Positions 9,664 through 20,895 of a DNA stretch of 64,000 nucleotides are shown piece after piece; position 1 is the stretch's first letter, and every line of letters starts with the position of its first letter. The stretch is from Diphasiastrum complanatum (lineage: Eukaryota > Streptophyta > Lycopodiopsida > Lycopodiales > Lycopodiaceae), in the NCBI GenBank assembly GCA_029204225.1, contig CM055110.1, forward strand, positions 1,300,675 to 1,364,674. Direction: 5' to 3'. The position numbers were made by a program, and so were the translations under genes. Below the pieces are notes generated by a model, which worked only from the letters and a program-made list of their open reading frames with translations, was not told the DNA's origin and ran no database searches.

Positions 9664-10740
9664 TTAGCCAAAACAACTCTGGTGACAGACTAACAAAATT
9701 AAAACGATTCGCGAAACTTTTTGCGACACTCAAATTATTTCTGTTTGAGTTGGATCAATCAAGCTCTATAATGCAACCAAACGAAACGAGATGAATTCTA
9801 AAAGAAAACGAAACGAAACGAAACGAGGTGCAACAAAACTTGCACTGACATTGATTCATGCTGGAAGCACAGATCGCAAAACATAACAAAACGAAATGAA
9901 TTAATTCACGACAAGATCAATCACTCTCTGTAATGAGACGAGATGAGACGAAACAAGACGAAATAAAATGAAACGAAACAAAACCTAGGTGAGTTATCCT
10001 TGTAGCCAGGTGATTGTGAAGCGAAGCCAAGCGAAAGGATTTGCGAACGAGATCAGTTTGTCAGAAGTTCAGATGTGATCGCTAATCACTGCCGACTGTA
10101 TCACTCCAATCCTTCAGAGAGTAGTCAGACACAACTGATCTACGTTAGCAGAATAATGTAGCATTCAACAAAGATCAAACCAAGATGCGAAATTAAAAAT
10201 GAACAAGCAAATTAGACACACGAATAATATCAGACGAATTTACATATAAGATCATACAATCATCTAGATTAATAATGTGCACAATAGCTACAAAATCATC
10301 TATTGATTTTATGATTCTTCAAGCACTACATGCAGATGCACACAGTGCGTTGGCATGAGAGAAATATTGTTCTCTCACGAATTCGAGTCTTGCTTACTAG
10401 CGGACCTTGGATCTACAAATTTTATTACAAAATTATCTCACATGCACGTGGATTTGTATTCTGTATTTTTTGTCTTCTGACAATTGTCTTGTTTACTAGC
10501 ATTAGACTTACTATAATGTGCATCAATCAGAAAGTATATAGTTCATGAACAATTTCGTGTCGCGTTCTTGTAACTTAAAGATTAGAAGGATTAAACATCT
10601 ACAACTAATTTGCGAATTACAAGAGTGACATATTAGCCATGAACTAAAACAATTCTGATGATGTCATGATATGAAATCATATATCTGTATCCAATGGCAT
10701 TTGGCTGATCTTCTTGTTGGCCGTTCATGGGGCATGACTG
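9664..10740 (-). repeat. 3' LTR of copia X1
   Basis: It is collinear with 16,660-17,640. It contains pentamer-like runs ACGAAACGAAACGA near 9806-9825 and GAGACGAAACAAGACGAAA near 9945-9965. The upper boundary is approximate because both copies stay similar into RNase H. The lower end is truncated at TAGCCAAAACAAC. Confidence 0.7.
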
Positions 10741-10753
10741 ATTTCGTATTGTG

Positions 10754-11488
10754 TCATGTTGTGTCGCCTTTTGTCAAAGGTTCAAATTTGAAAGCTAGCA
10801 AAGCTTTGGCATTAGAAACAAAATGTTTGTTCAGCTCCCTCTCAGAGCATGATAGCTTGACGACTCCAAGGCTGCTCCTCTGTCTCTCAAATAGACCTTT
10901 GTCTAGGGCCTTTGTGAAAATGTTAGCAACCATGTCTTTCATTCCAATGAAGGTAGTCTGAAACATCTTCTTACCAATCAGGTCCCTGATCAAGTGGTAC
11001 TTGATCGCAATGTGTTTCTTCCTTGAGTGAAACACATGGTCTTTTGTCAGATGTATTGCAGATGTATTGTCCATCTGCAAAACTAGAGGTTCGCTGCTTG
11101 TTTCGCCCAATTTGTCCAGGAACTGTCTGAGCCAAATTATTTCGTTGGCCATCTTTGCTGCCGCGACATACTCTACTTCACAGGATGACTGGGCCACAAT
11201 GGTCTGCTTCTTGCTGACCCAAAGAATAGCCACTTCTGACGCAATGGTGCATCCTCTTGAGACACTTTTACAGTCATCTTTGAGGAATGCCCAACTAGCA
11301 TCACCGTAGGAAATCATCTGAAAAATTGCATCGCGACAATAACACAAACTATAATCCTTTGTTAATTGAAGATAATGCAAAATTCGTTTTGCAATCTTCC
11401 AATGAGTCAAGCCAGGATTCGTGCAGAATTGGCTCATCCTGAACACTACATAGACAATTTCAGGACGTGTATTGTCTGCAAGGTACAT
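10754..11488 (-). pseudogene. Copia X1 RNase H
   Basis: An open frame of 244 codons starts within pol (MYLADNTRPEIVYVVFRMSQF). It contains HWKIAKRILHYLQ, GDASWA (first RNase H Asp), SSCEVEYVAAAKMANEIIW (catalytic Glu), LQMDNTSAIHL (second Asp) and MVANIFTKALD. The conserved residues are present and the frame is uninterrupted, so this module has decayed least. It ends close to the 3' LTR, as expected for copia pol. Confidence 0.88.
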
Positions 11489-11510
11489 CAGCGATCCTAT
11501 AAGGTGTGAG

Positions 11511-12395
11511 CTACATCAATTCTCTCTCTATTTCAGTCCTCGAACAATTATCATTCGTCAGCACCATTCCTGCAAGCATTGGAGTATTCACTCCTTTGCA
11601 ATTCATCATCCCGAAATCCTCTAGAATTTTTTGGGTGTAGTTGGACTGGTGAAGGTACAACTTACCTCCCTCATAGTCCCTTTCAATTTGCAAGCCAAGG
11701 TAACACTTGGCCTCTCCCAGATCCACGAACTCAAAATGTTTCGAGATGTCAGTCTTCACTTCAGCAATCAGCCTCTCACTCTTGCAGAATATCAGAGTGT
11801 CATCCACATACACAGCCACAATGATTATGTTCCCATCTATAATTCTGACATGCACATTGGAATCAGCCATCAGTGGCTTGAATCCCAATGATTTCATGAC
11901 TTGATCCTTTTTTTTGTACCATTGTCGAGCTGACTATTTCAAACCATAGATAGTCCTATGCATTCTGCATGCATAATCTGGAAGTGAATTCAAGACATAA
12001 CCTAGGAGTTGATCCATGTAGACCTCCTCATCTAATTCACCATGCAAGAAGGCTGTCTTCTCGTCCACAATGTGGTTCTTGAGGTCATAAGCAGCTGCAT
12101 ATGCAAATAAAAAATGTAGGACAAATGTTTGATGTCAGGAGAGAAGGTTTCAGAGTAATCAATACCATATCTATGAGAGAATCCCTTCGCTACCAGTCTT
12201 GCCTTGTATCTCGAGACATCCCCATCTGGTCCATACTTGAGCTTGTAGACCCATTTGCATTTGATAGCCTTTTGCTAATCAGGTAATGGCTGCAACGTCC
12301 ATACCTAGTTCTTCCTCATGGACTCCATCTGTATGTTCATGGCTTGGATCCACTTGTCCTTCCCTGGACATTCAATTGCCTCCTCGAAGTGTGAG
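11511..12395 (-). pseudogene. Copia X1 reverse transcriptase
   Basis: The 128-codon frame at 11,511-11,897 holds the catalytic IIVAVYVDDTLIF motif (YVDD), then DLGEAKCYLGLQIERDY and LHQSNYTQKIL. Upstream (to about 12,395) the frame is broken but readable: [30 protein letters not shown] and FLHGEL-type segments. The region begins with ECPGKDKWIQAMN, fused directly to protease sequence. Confidence 0.85.
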
Positions 12396-12505
12396 GTAGC
12401 TCCTGAGTCTAGGATCACCTCATGTGTGTCAGGAGTTGACACTGCACATACATCTGCACAAATGTAGGCAGTCGAACAATTTTTGTTCGATCTCTCTTCG
12501 CCCAT
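12396..12505 (-). pseudogene. Copia X1 protease start, fused to RT by loss of integrase
   Basis: The minus strand encodes CAVSTPDTHEVILDSGATSHF, the aspartic protease active site DSGATSH. It then passes in frame straight into EEAIECPGKDKWIQAMN, which lies just before RT. In the sister copy X2, the rest of protease, the zinc finger, integrase and about 1.4 kb lie between these two points. The missing block removes all of integrase. Confidence 0.8.
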
Positions 12506-12562
12506 TTTTGAACTCTCAGGCTCTTCGACATAGAACGAATTGTTACTGTTCTCCTGTTTATT

Positions 12563-13285
12563 CTATGCTGATTTGTTCCTTGGGTTCAGGCGGCAATCCA
12601 TGGCTACATGACCTTTCTTGTGGTAGTTGTTAGATTTGATTTTCAGATTGAGCCAGCATGTATCAATCGCGTACCCATCTCGTCTGCATCTCACACAAGT
12701 ATTCTTTTTTCCACCTTGCTGTTTCAACCTCCCTTTGTTCTTCCACTTGCCTTTGCTTGTCCCCTCTGCTTGCTGATCACGATCCTGCCTTTGATTCGAC
12801 TCCCTCTTAGGCTTGAATTGTTTTTGAGCCTTTTCTTTGTTGCCGTAGAGGGCCTGGTCAGAACTATCCTTGTGATCAAGGTGCTCCCTCGCCTCGACTT
12901 CCTCTCGAATCTCGACAATTGCCTTTTCAAGGGTCACGGTAGCATCCTTTGCGAGTAGGTTTCTTGTTGTCTGGAAAGATCTGGGTAAGGCTCTCAATAG
13001 GTAAGTGAGCTGCTTTTCAGTTGACACTGTATTTTCTACTCTAGAATTGTGCAGTGACAAGAATAGACCCCTCATCTTCCTTACAAAAGAAGTGAGGTCT
13101 TTCCCATTTCATTGTAGATTTGTCAGCTGACCTTCCAGCATCATTATTTGACTTCGTGATTTTGTTTGAAATCTCGTAAGCAATGTATCCCACATCTCCT
13201 TTGCCTTGGAGAGTGTTGCCAGATCAAGTGTGAGACTATCCTCGATGGATGATGAAAGCAAGGCTACTGCCTTGTCATTTTGGAG
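12563..13285 (-). pseudogene. Copia X1 gag, C-terminal two-thirds
   Basis: This is UBN2-type copia gag. It contains LSSSIEDSLTLDLATLSKAKEMWDTL, LLTRFQTKSRSQIMMLEGQL, LTYLLRALPRSFQTT and EIREEVEAREHLDHKDSS, then a basic region and degenerate zinc knuckles. The first, CVRCRRDGYAIDTC, has Tyr in place of His; the second, around NYHKKGHVAMDC, has lost its first Cys residues. The frame is broken near 13,100. At 13,285 it is cut by an unrelated plus-strand block, and the gag N-terminus lies at 16,485-16,595. Confidence 0.82.
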
Positions 13286-14926
13286 CAGCAGAGTTATACA
13301 TAGGCTCAGAAAGGAGATGCCAAGATGATCTAAAGGTGTCCTATGAGAAAAATTTGCTCGAATCAGAGAACATGAAGCTGATTGAACGAAATCGTTCTCT
13401 CGAAACACAACTTCAGATGGTAATAAAAGAAGCTGATTCTTTGAAGCAGACAAATAAGCCGATTGAGGCCAAGTCTGACAATTTTCAAATTCAAAATAAT
13501 TCTTTGAAGCAGCAACTTTCAACTGCAAATCAACACAATGTCGCTCTCCAGAAACATTTACAGGAGGAGCGAATGTTGTGAATAAAGACAAAAGTTGCTC
13601 TTTCTCTGAGCACCAATGTAGGGTTAATCACAATAGATCTCACAAAACTGAACCAGCTCCAAGGTCAGATGCTCAAAATTTTTTGAGTCGAGTTCTTGCA
13701 ACTGCTCGAGGTTGCGAAGGCACTTGTCGAGGAAGAGTTGGCTAAGCTGAAGAAGCCCTCGAGTGAAGCCACCCCATCTTGCAGCGGGCCCAATTCACAT
13801 GAAGAATACCTTCAGGCCCTGCTCTGCATTGATGACCTCACACAACAACTTCAAGCTATGCCTGCCTGCTCTGGAGCCTCAGACCACCCTGAATATTTGG
13901 AGGTAGTCGCAAAGATTGACAAGCTCGCACAGGAGCTGTCAGATATCAAGCAACAATTGGAAGATCAGAAGCTGGCTGCAAACTCAGGATTTGGCAACTA
14001 CATCTACACAGCCAAAGTGAACACATCATAATAAGTCGAAGGTATGTGCTGACAGATTCCGTGCATTTGCTGAACGCTTCTAGAAATGGTGTCCACATGC
14101 ATTTAATATTGAATTGCAATGGCGTGTGGATTACATGATGCTACCAGGCGCAGTAGGCATCGCCTTCGACGAGTGGAAGCAACCTTGGGACAAGGACGAT
14201 TTTCTCTGGTTATGGGCCCAGCTCTCTATCGAGCAGAAATGATGTCTCTGTTGGGGCATAATGTAGGGAAAATTCTAGGTCCTAACTTTTGGATCAGTAG
14301 AGTTATACATAGGCTCTTCGGCTATGTATGCTCTTGAATATATTCGAATCAAAGAATTCCAATTTTTGAGGAACGAAGACAATAAGCGACATTTTTGGAA
14401 GTAAAAGTCGTAGTTTCAACTGTACAAACCTCAAGCTATTGCAGATTTAGGTGCATTTGATGCTGCACGGTTGCTGATAAATGTAAATATGGCCTATCCT
14501 GAACTCTTCAGTCTTAATGTGGATTGGGAGCGGAACCTTGCAAAATATTTTGCAGAGATTCGACATAATCTTCAAGACAGAAGGAAGTCATTCTGTTACA
14601 AGCAGTTCTGTACATATTTTTTTTGGCAGTTCGAAACTTTTGTGGCAAATACGTTGTTTTTCGTTCAAAGTCTTTATGTTAAAAGCTCTTTTATTAGATT
14701 TTCAGCTTGTTACTGTAAAGAAATCACCCTCCGTAATGATTCAAACGAAGATACAAAGTTAACTCAGGAGCTGTTCGATGGAACATTGATCCCGGTTAAG
14801 CTAGAAGAATTTGGCAACTTACCAGTTGGCCGATACACGAAATCAAAAGAAGACTTACTGTTGATTGAGGCTCAACAAAACTTGGAGTTTGTTAAAAAAT
14901 TACAGGAAGAATTGAATCGTTCCTGA
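13286..14926 (+). pseudogene. Decayed coiled-coil ORF upstream of a 3' LTR (env-like position)
   Basis: Plus-strand frames share a compatible direction. 13,300-13,581 is strongly heptad-like (LESENMKLIERNRSLETQLQ, SLKQQLSTANQHNVALQKHL). 13,696-14,031 has AKALVEEELAKLKKPSS, LTQQLQ and LAQELSDIKQQLEDQKL. Around 14,090-14,230 it reads WRVDYMMLPGAVGIAFDEW and WDKDDFLWLWAQL. 14,471-14,926 gives MAYPELFSLNVDWERNLAKY and a Glu/Lys/Leu-rich end. Stops interrupt it throughout. A purine tract and an LTR follow. A third ORF between pol and the 3' LTR is known in some plant retroelements (for example SIRE and Athila), and coiled coil fits, but I do not recognise the protein. Confidence 0.5.
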
Positions 14927-15212
14927 ATATTCATTCGTGCCTTTGTCATGGTGATGTTTCTATACGTGATGCTGAATCCAGATCTTGAAGTTTAAAGATG
15001 TTTTGAAGTTTGATTCCAGTTCTTATCAACAATTCAAAGATCAACTTAAAACAACCTATTCAATTAAAGAAACAACAAGACACATATTCTCTAAGACGAA
15101 GAAATATCTTTTCGTCTTAACGAAGATTTGAAGAACAAGAATGTTTTGCGAATAATCCTTGAAATGAAGATGATATGTTCACGAGGACGTTTCACATTTG
15201 AGGAAGGGGATA
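14927..15212 (+). other. Non-coding stretch ending in a polypurine tract
   Basis: AT-rich DNA with no gene. It ends with GAGGAAGGGGATA at 15,199-15,211, directly before a TG that opens an LTR-like sequence. This is consistent with a plus-strand polypurine tract. Confidence 0.5.
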
Positions 15213-16480
15213 TGTGATGCCACAAAATTGTTAAATATTGAATATCAACATAAATATGGCATGATATACTCAAAAATGAAGACATGAGTCGGATAACTAT
15301 AAATCATGAAGAGGCCTAAGTTATTTTTCGAAGATATATCTCCTAAGTACTTGCCTTGTAATTAAGGACAGGACCTTTAAAAGGAAAGACATTGCCTTGG
15401 ATAACATTTACTAGGTCGTCCACACGAAACGACTAGATATGAAAAGACATGTTAAACTAGAGTAATCTAGTTAAACATACCTCTTATCGTATAATTGAAC
15501 ATATACTTAGTCTAATTGTTAACTAGACCCTTTTCGGGGAGCGACACACCTGTTGTTTTAGAGGTGTGTTTGTTTGCCCCGTAGAACATATATTGATCTC
15601 ACACTTCAGTCTCGAGCATCGAGAGAGAAGAGTTTATGCATATGAATGAGGTTGAAGAAGTGAATAGAGCGCTGAGAGTTATTCCCCCTTATCTCTGTTC
15701 TTCGCACTGTTGAGTGTGAGTGATCTTGAGTCTACTAGCAATCTCTAATGCATTACATGAACTACTCTTTGATCAAACAGACTCTCTAGCGCTTTACAAT
15801 CGTTTGCTGTGTATCCGTAAAACATGCTCTAAAGAACTGTCTTGAAACCATCTTATTCATCTGTCGTGAATACTTTCTTTTCGACACTCGAATAATGACT
15901 ATCTTTGGTGCAGTCTAGCACACTCATTGAATAAAGCTGTATGTATACATATGAGATGACAGTCCCTGTCTGAAGAATTGAGTCTTTGATCTGTGTTCCT
16001 GATTGTAATTGACATAAGTTTCTAACGTGCTCTAAAACTATTCGTGTTTTTTAACCATTAAATTGGACTTAAGTTGTTGAGGACTTCTGTCTAGAAACGA
16101 ACAGTTCGCGAACGCGATTAATTAATTGTCTGCACAGTTGCGAATACATCAAACATCTCTCGATTCTCTGTTGACACTCTAATTAGCCAGAGTGTAGCAC
16201 TACTGTACTACTCTGATAACATCTCATCTGTAGAACGCGTTTCAATCGATTTGATAGAGGCCTGATTGTTGTTCTGAAATTATTAGCGTTACATTTCCCA
16301 AACACAAGTAATACTGGTTACTTTTCAATGTCTGTCGACAACTAGAATAACACTCGAAGCCACTTATCATAAATTGTACCAAAAACATAACTTTCTAATG
16401 TTGTCCTCTGTGGGAACGATACTATTTGCTACAAAATCTATAATAACTTTGTTGGTATAGTACGACACCAGAACTATACA
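15213..16480 (+). repeat. LTR of the element nested in copia X1
   Basis: It begins TGTGATGCCACAAAATTG after the polypurine tract. Near its end, at about 16,400-16,475, it has GTCCTCTGTGGGAACGATAC followed by TACGACACCA, a style of LTR 3' end common in plant elements. The end is placed at about 16,472-16,480, where reversed copia X gag resumes. No 5' LTR partner is seen at 13.29 kb, so the insertion is truncated on the left. It contains no gene. Confidence 0.55.
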
Positions 16481-16484
16481 GATC

Positions 16485-16595
16485 TTGCTCTGTATGGTGC
16501 TGATTGAAGCCTTTGCTTCTGGAATTTGTGTTTACTTGTTGATGGTTGATCGTTTGAATGCTCATCCCCTTGGATCTGATTGTCTTTGGCTATGT
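16485..16595 (-). pseudogene. Copia X1 gag, N-terminal fragment
   Basis: On the minus strand it encodes SDIAKDNQIQGDEHSNDQP, STSKHKFQKQRLQSAPYRAR and then a stop. It lies just after the primer site. The expected ATG is mutated. This is the 5' end of the gag whose remainder lies at 12,563-13,285; the break is the nested element. Confidence 0.6.
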
Positions 16596-16612
16596 CAGAC
16601 TTTGACAAGGTA

Positions 16613-16625
16613 GGCTCTGATACCA
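16613..16625 (-). other. Primer-binding site, initiator tRNA-Met
   Basis: The minus strand reads TGGTATCAGAGCC, the standard plant copia primer site complementary to the initiator tRNA-Met 3' end. It lies 1 bp from the LTR end (TGTCATCA on the minus strand). Confidence 0.85.
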
Positions 16626-16626
16626 T

Positions 16627-17615
16627 TGATGACAAGAAATGCACTCAGAAAATGCAAAATTCTAGCCAAAACAACTATGGTGACAAACTAACAGAATTAA
16701 ATCACAAACAATTCGTGAAACTTTTCGCGACACTAGAATTATTTCTGTTCGAGTTGGACCAATCAAGCTCTATAACGCAACCAAACGAAACGAGACGAAT
16801 TCTAGAAGAAAATGAAGCAAAACAAAACTTGCACTGACATTGATTCATGCTGGAAGCATAGATTGCGAAACGTAACGAAATGAAGCAAATTAATTCGTGA
16901 CAAGATCAATCACTCTCTGTAACGAGACCACATGAGACGAGACGAAATAGGACGAAATGAAACAAAACCTAGGTGAGCTATGTGATTGATTTATCCTTGT
17001 AGCCAGGTGATCGCGAAGCGAATCATGAAGCGAAAGGATTCGCGAATGAGATCAGTTCATCAGGAGTTCAGATGTGATCACTGGTCACTGCCGGCTGTAT
17101 CACTCCTACAATCCTTCAGAGAGTAGTCAGACACAGTTTATCTACGTTAATAGAATTTACATATAAGATCATACAATCATCTAGATTAATAATATGCACA
17201 ATAGCTACAAAATCATCTATTGAATTTTTTGATTCTTCAAGCACTGCATGCAGACCCAAGTAGTGCATTGGCGTGAGAGAAATACTGTTCTCTCACGAAT
17301 TCGAGTCTCGCTTACTAGCAGACCTTGGATCTAGAGATCCTATTACAGAATTATCTCGCACGCAGGCGGATTCGTGTTTGGTATTTTTTGTCTTCTGACA
17401 ATTGTCTTGCTTAGTAGCATTAGACTTACTATAATGTGCATCAATGAGAAAGTATATAGTTCGTGAACAATTTCATGTCGCGTTCTTGTACCTTACAGAT
17501 TAGAAGGATTAAACATCTACAACTAATTCAAGAATTACAAGAGTGGCAGATTAGCCACAATCTAAAACAATTTTGATGATGCCATGATATTAGATCATAT
17601 ATATATGTATCCAAT
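16627..17615 (-). repeat. 5' LTR of copia X1
   Basis: It starts (plus coordinates) with TGATGACAAG next to the primer site and is collinear with 9664-10,740. It carries the same ACGAAACGAGACGA-like runs (16,785-16,800 and 16,935-16,965). The outer boundary is approximate. Beyond it, instead of host DNA, lies the end of another X RNase H, so this LTR may be shared with a second, truncated upstream X copy. Confidence 0.7.
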
Positions 17616-17752
17616 GGCAATTGGCTGATCTTCACGGTTGGCTGTTCATGGGGCACGACTGATTTCGTGTCGTGTCATGTCGTGTCACCTTTTGTCAAAG
17701 GTTCAAATTTGAAAGCTATCAAAGCTTTGGCATTAGAAACAAAATGTTTCTT
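17616..17752 (-). pseudogene. Copia X RNase H tail, truncated
   Basis: The reverse strand encodes the last residues of X RNase H (KHFVSNAKALLAFKFEPLTK in X1; here KALALIAFKFEP-like). At 17,752 it breaks and a plus-strand X gag/protease sequence begins. This implies a tandem X copy on the minus strand whose body was replaced. Confidence 0.7.
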
Positions 17753-17755
17753 CAG

Positions 17756-19195
17756 GACTACCACCAGAACCCAAGAAACAAGCCAACTCAAAGTAGAAAG
17801 GAGAACAACAATAGTTCGTCCCATGTCGAGGAGCCAGAGACCTCAAAGATGGGCGAAGAAAGATCGAATCATAGAAATTTGATTGCCTACATCTGTGCAA
17901 ACATGTGTGCAATATCAACACCTGGCACACAGGAGGTAATCCTTGATTCAGGAGCTACCTCACACTTGGTTACATCAAGATGGATAATGTCTGACTTTTG
18001 GAGTGCAGATCCATCAAGATTTATTATTCTTGGAGATGGATCCAAACATCAAGTGAATGGTATTGGTTTGCTATGGCTCAACACAAACGGTAGAGATAGA
18101 CGACTATTACTCAAGGTAGAAGAAAAGACAACTTGTATCACTTGAAGGTACGCCTACTTGCAGATCAAGTGCATCAGACTCATGATGATTCGCCAGATAC
18201 TCTAAGGCACAGGAGACTATGCCATATGAATTCGATGGCACTATATCAAACAAGTCATCATGGAGCAATCACAGGGGTGAGCATCTCGAATGAAACCAAT
18301 TCAATGACCTGTGATGCATGTTTGAAGGGTAAGATGTCATGTATTCCTTTCGTCAAGGACTCCTACAAAACGACCAAGATTCTGGAGTTAGTGCATTTGG
18401 ACATCTATGGATCTTTCAACGCGATCTCAGTAGGATGCTCAAAATATTATATTACCTTTATTATGATTACAATAAGTTTGCCGGAGTCTATTTTATTCAC
18501 AATGTATCAGAAGCATTTGACAAATTCACAGAGTATGTGAATTGGACAGAAAGATGCACAAGAAATAAGGTGAAGCAAATCAGAACAGATTGAGGTGGAG
18601 AATACATCTCAAATCGATTCACTGACTTTTGCAATGATCATGGAATCATTCACAGAAGAACTGGATCTTACACACCGCAGCACAATGGTGTTGTAGAAAG
18701 AAAGAACATGACTCTAATGGAAGCTGCTAGATGCATGATGGCCTATTCGAAGGCTCCAAGAGTGTTGTGGGCTGAAGCACAACGACTTACATTTAGAACA
18801 GGACAGGAAAATTTGGTGTTCCTCACACGACACCACACGAATTATGGTGGGGTAGAAAACTGAATCTGACTCACATCCGAATCTTTGGCTATGCAGCTTA
18901 TGCACATGTTCCTAACAAGCTTTAAAAGAAGTTTGATGAGAAAGCAGAACAAGGATATCTTGTAGGATATGACAATAATTCATCATACTATAGAGTCTAT
19001 ATGCCAGAGACAGACATAGTGAAGACAGTTAGAGATGTCAAATTTGATGAGAGCAGAACGATGGCCAACGATGATCCTATCAGTTATGAAGCCCTTGGAA
19101 GACAATACTATGATCTACCAACTATGACAGAGGGAGCAGAGGACGAACACTCAAACGAAGATATTCAAGTCGCACTTCATTCGAGTGATGAATAA
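17756..19195 (+). pseudogene. Copia X2 gag end, protease and integrase
   Basis: On the plus strand: MGEERSNHRNLIAYICANMC, then the protease EVILDSGATSHLVTSRW; the pre-integrase zinc region LRHRRLCHMNSMALY...MTCDACLKGKM; and integrase HLDIYGSF with later TGSYTPQHNGVVERKN and the catalytic Glu. C-terminal integrase follows (GYAAYAHVPNKL, FDEKAEQGYLVGYDNNS, PETDIVKTVRDVKFDE). Internal stops (for example near 18,135 and 18,590) and frameshifts inactivate it. This copy keeps the integrase that X1 lost. Confidence 0.85.
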
Positions 19196-20895
19196 GAAGA
19201 AGAAATATTCGCAAGCCAGCCTACTGCTATAATACACGTAAACCAAAATGGTTCCGGACCTAGCAGAGTAGATAAAGGCAAGAGCATTGCAGTTCCAGGA
19301 GGATCTCCTAGAAGATCGACAAGAGAACGAAGAGCGCCAACAAGATTTGTGCCAGACAGCTCAGCTTCTACGTCAGAAGAGTTTTGTGGATTCAGTGGTG
19401 AATCATAGACATTCAAGAAAGCAATTAAATGTCCAGAGAAGGACAAATGGATCCAAGACATGAATGAGAATATGGAATCCATGAGGAAGAATAAGGTATG
19501 GACATTGTAACCATTACCAAATAAGTGAAAGACTGTAAAATGCAAATGGGTATACAAGCTGAAGTATGGACCGGATGGAGATATCTCAAAGTATAAAGCA
19601 AGACTTGTAGCGAAGAGATTTTCTCAGAGACATGGTATTGATTATGCTGAGACCTTCTCTCTTGTCATGAAACATTTGTTCCTATGTGTACTGTTTGCAT
19701 ATGCAGCTGCTTATGATCTCAAGATTCACATCGTGGACGAGAAGACAACCTTTTTGCATGGCGAGCTAGATGAAAAAGTCTACATGGATCAACTCCCAGG
19801 CTATATCTCGAATTCACTTCCTACTTACGCATGCAGAATGCATAGGAGTATCTATGGTATGAAGTAGTTAGCGCAACAATGGTATAAGAAGAAAGATCAA
19901 GCCCTGAAATCCTTAGGATTCAAGCCACTAATAGTTGATTCCAATGTTTGTGTAAGAATTACAGATGGGAAGATTATCATCGTAGCTATGTATGTGGACG
20001 ACACTCTGATACACTGAAGAGTGAAGAGCTTATTGCTGAGGTGAAGTATGATATCTCGAAACATTTTGAGATTCCAGACCTAGGAGAAGCCAAATGTTAT
20101 CTTGGCTTATAGATTGACAGGGACTATGAGGGAGGTAGATTGTACGATCATCAGTCCAAATATACCTAGAAAATTCTAGAAGATTTTGGGATGCTGAATT
20201 GCAAAGGAGCGAATACTCCAATGCTTGAAGGAACAGTCTTGACGAATGAAGATTGTACAAATATTGAAGAAGAAAAAGGATTGATGCAGTATGCACCATA
20301 CATAAAGCTGATCGGATCATTGATGCACTTTGCAAATACCACACGTCCTGACATTGCTTATGTCGTATTCAGGATGAGCCAATTCTGTACGAGGGCCAGG
20401 TTCGACTCAGTGGAAGATTGCAATACCTTCAATTAACAAAAGATTTTGGATTGTGTTATTCTTGTGATGCAGGGTTCCAGATGCTTTCCTATAGTGATGC
20501 TAGCTGAGCATCTCTCAAGGACGACTGCAAAAGTGTCTCAAGAGATGCACCATCATGTCAGGAGCAACAATTCTTTGGGTCAGCAAGAAACAGATCATTG
20601 TGGCTCAGTCATCCTACGAAGCAGAGTACGTAGTAGCAACAAAGATGGCCAATGAAATCATTTGGCTCAAACAATTCCTTGACAAACTGGGCGAAACGAG
20701 GAATGATACTCTGGTTTTGCCAATAGACAACACATCTGCAATACATTTGTGTTTCACTCAAGGATGAAACACATTTCAATCAAGTACCACTTGATAAGGA
20801 ATCTGATCGGGAAGTAGATGTTGCAGACTACTTTCTTTGGAACGAAGGAGATGGTTGCTCACATTTTCACAAAGGCCTTAGAGAGACTCCCATCA
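19196..20895 (+). pseudogene. Copia X2 reverse transcriptase and RNase H
   Basis: On the plus strand: [71 protein letters not shown]-stop, then IIVAMYVDDTLIH (catalytic YVDD), DLGEAKCYLGL-stop and LNCKGANTPMLEGTVL. It continues with RPDIAYVVFRMSQFCT, ILWVSKKQIIVAQSSYEAEYVVATKMANE and LPIDNTSAIHL. More than six stops or shifts are present. It ends at about 20,895 at a junction with a reverse-strand copia integrase. Confidence 0.85.

Larger units (their letters stand above)
9664..17615 (-). mobile_element. Copia element X1, minus strand, with a nested insertion in gag
   Basis: In minus-strand order it has: a 5' LTR (about 17,615-16,627); an initiator-Met primer site (16,625-16,613); the gag start (16,595-16,485); a foreign block (16,480-13,286); the rest of gag (13,285-12,563); a protease start; RT; RNase H (to 10,754); and a 3' LTR (about 10,740-9664). 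The two LTRs are similar over about 1 kb. The 3' LTR lacks its last 35 bp or so, where it abuts a reversed gag piece. Integrase is deleted. Many stops and frameshifts make it non-functional. Confidence 0.75.

Noticed and set aside
13305-13591. N-terminal extension of the X1 gag frame
   Set aside because: It is antisense of the coiled-coil ORF; gag similarity starts only at about 13,285.
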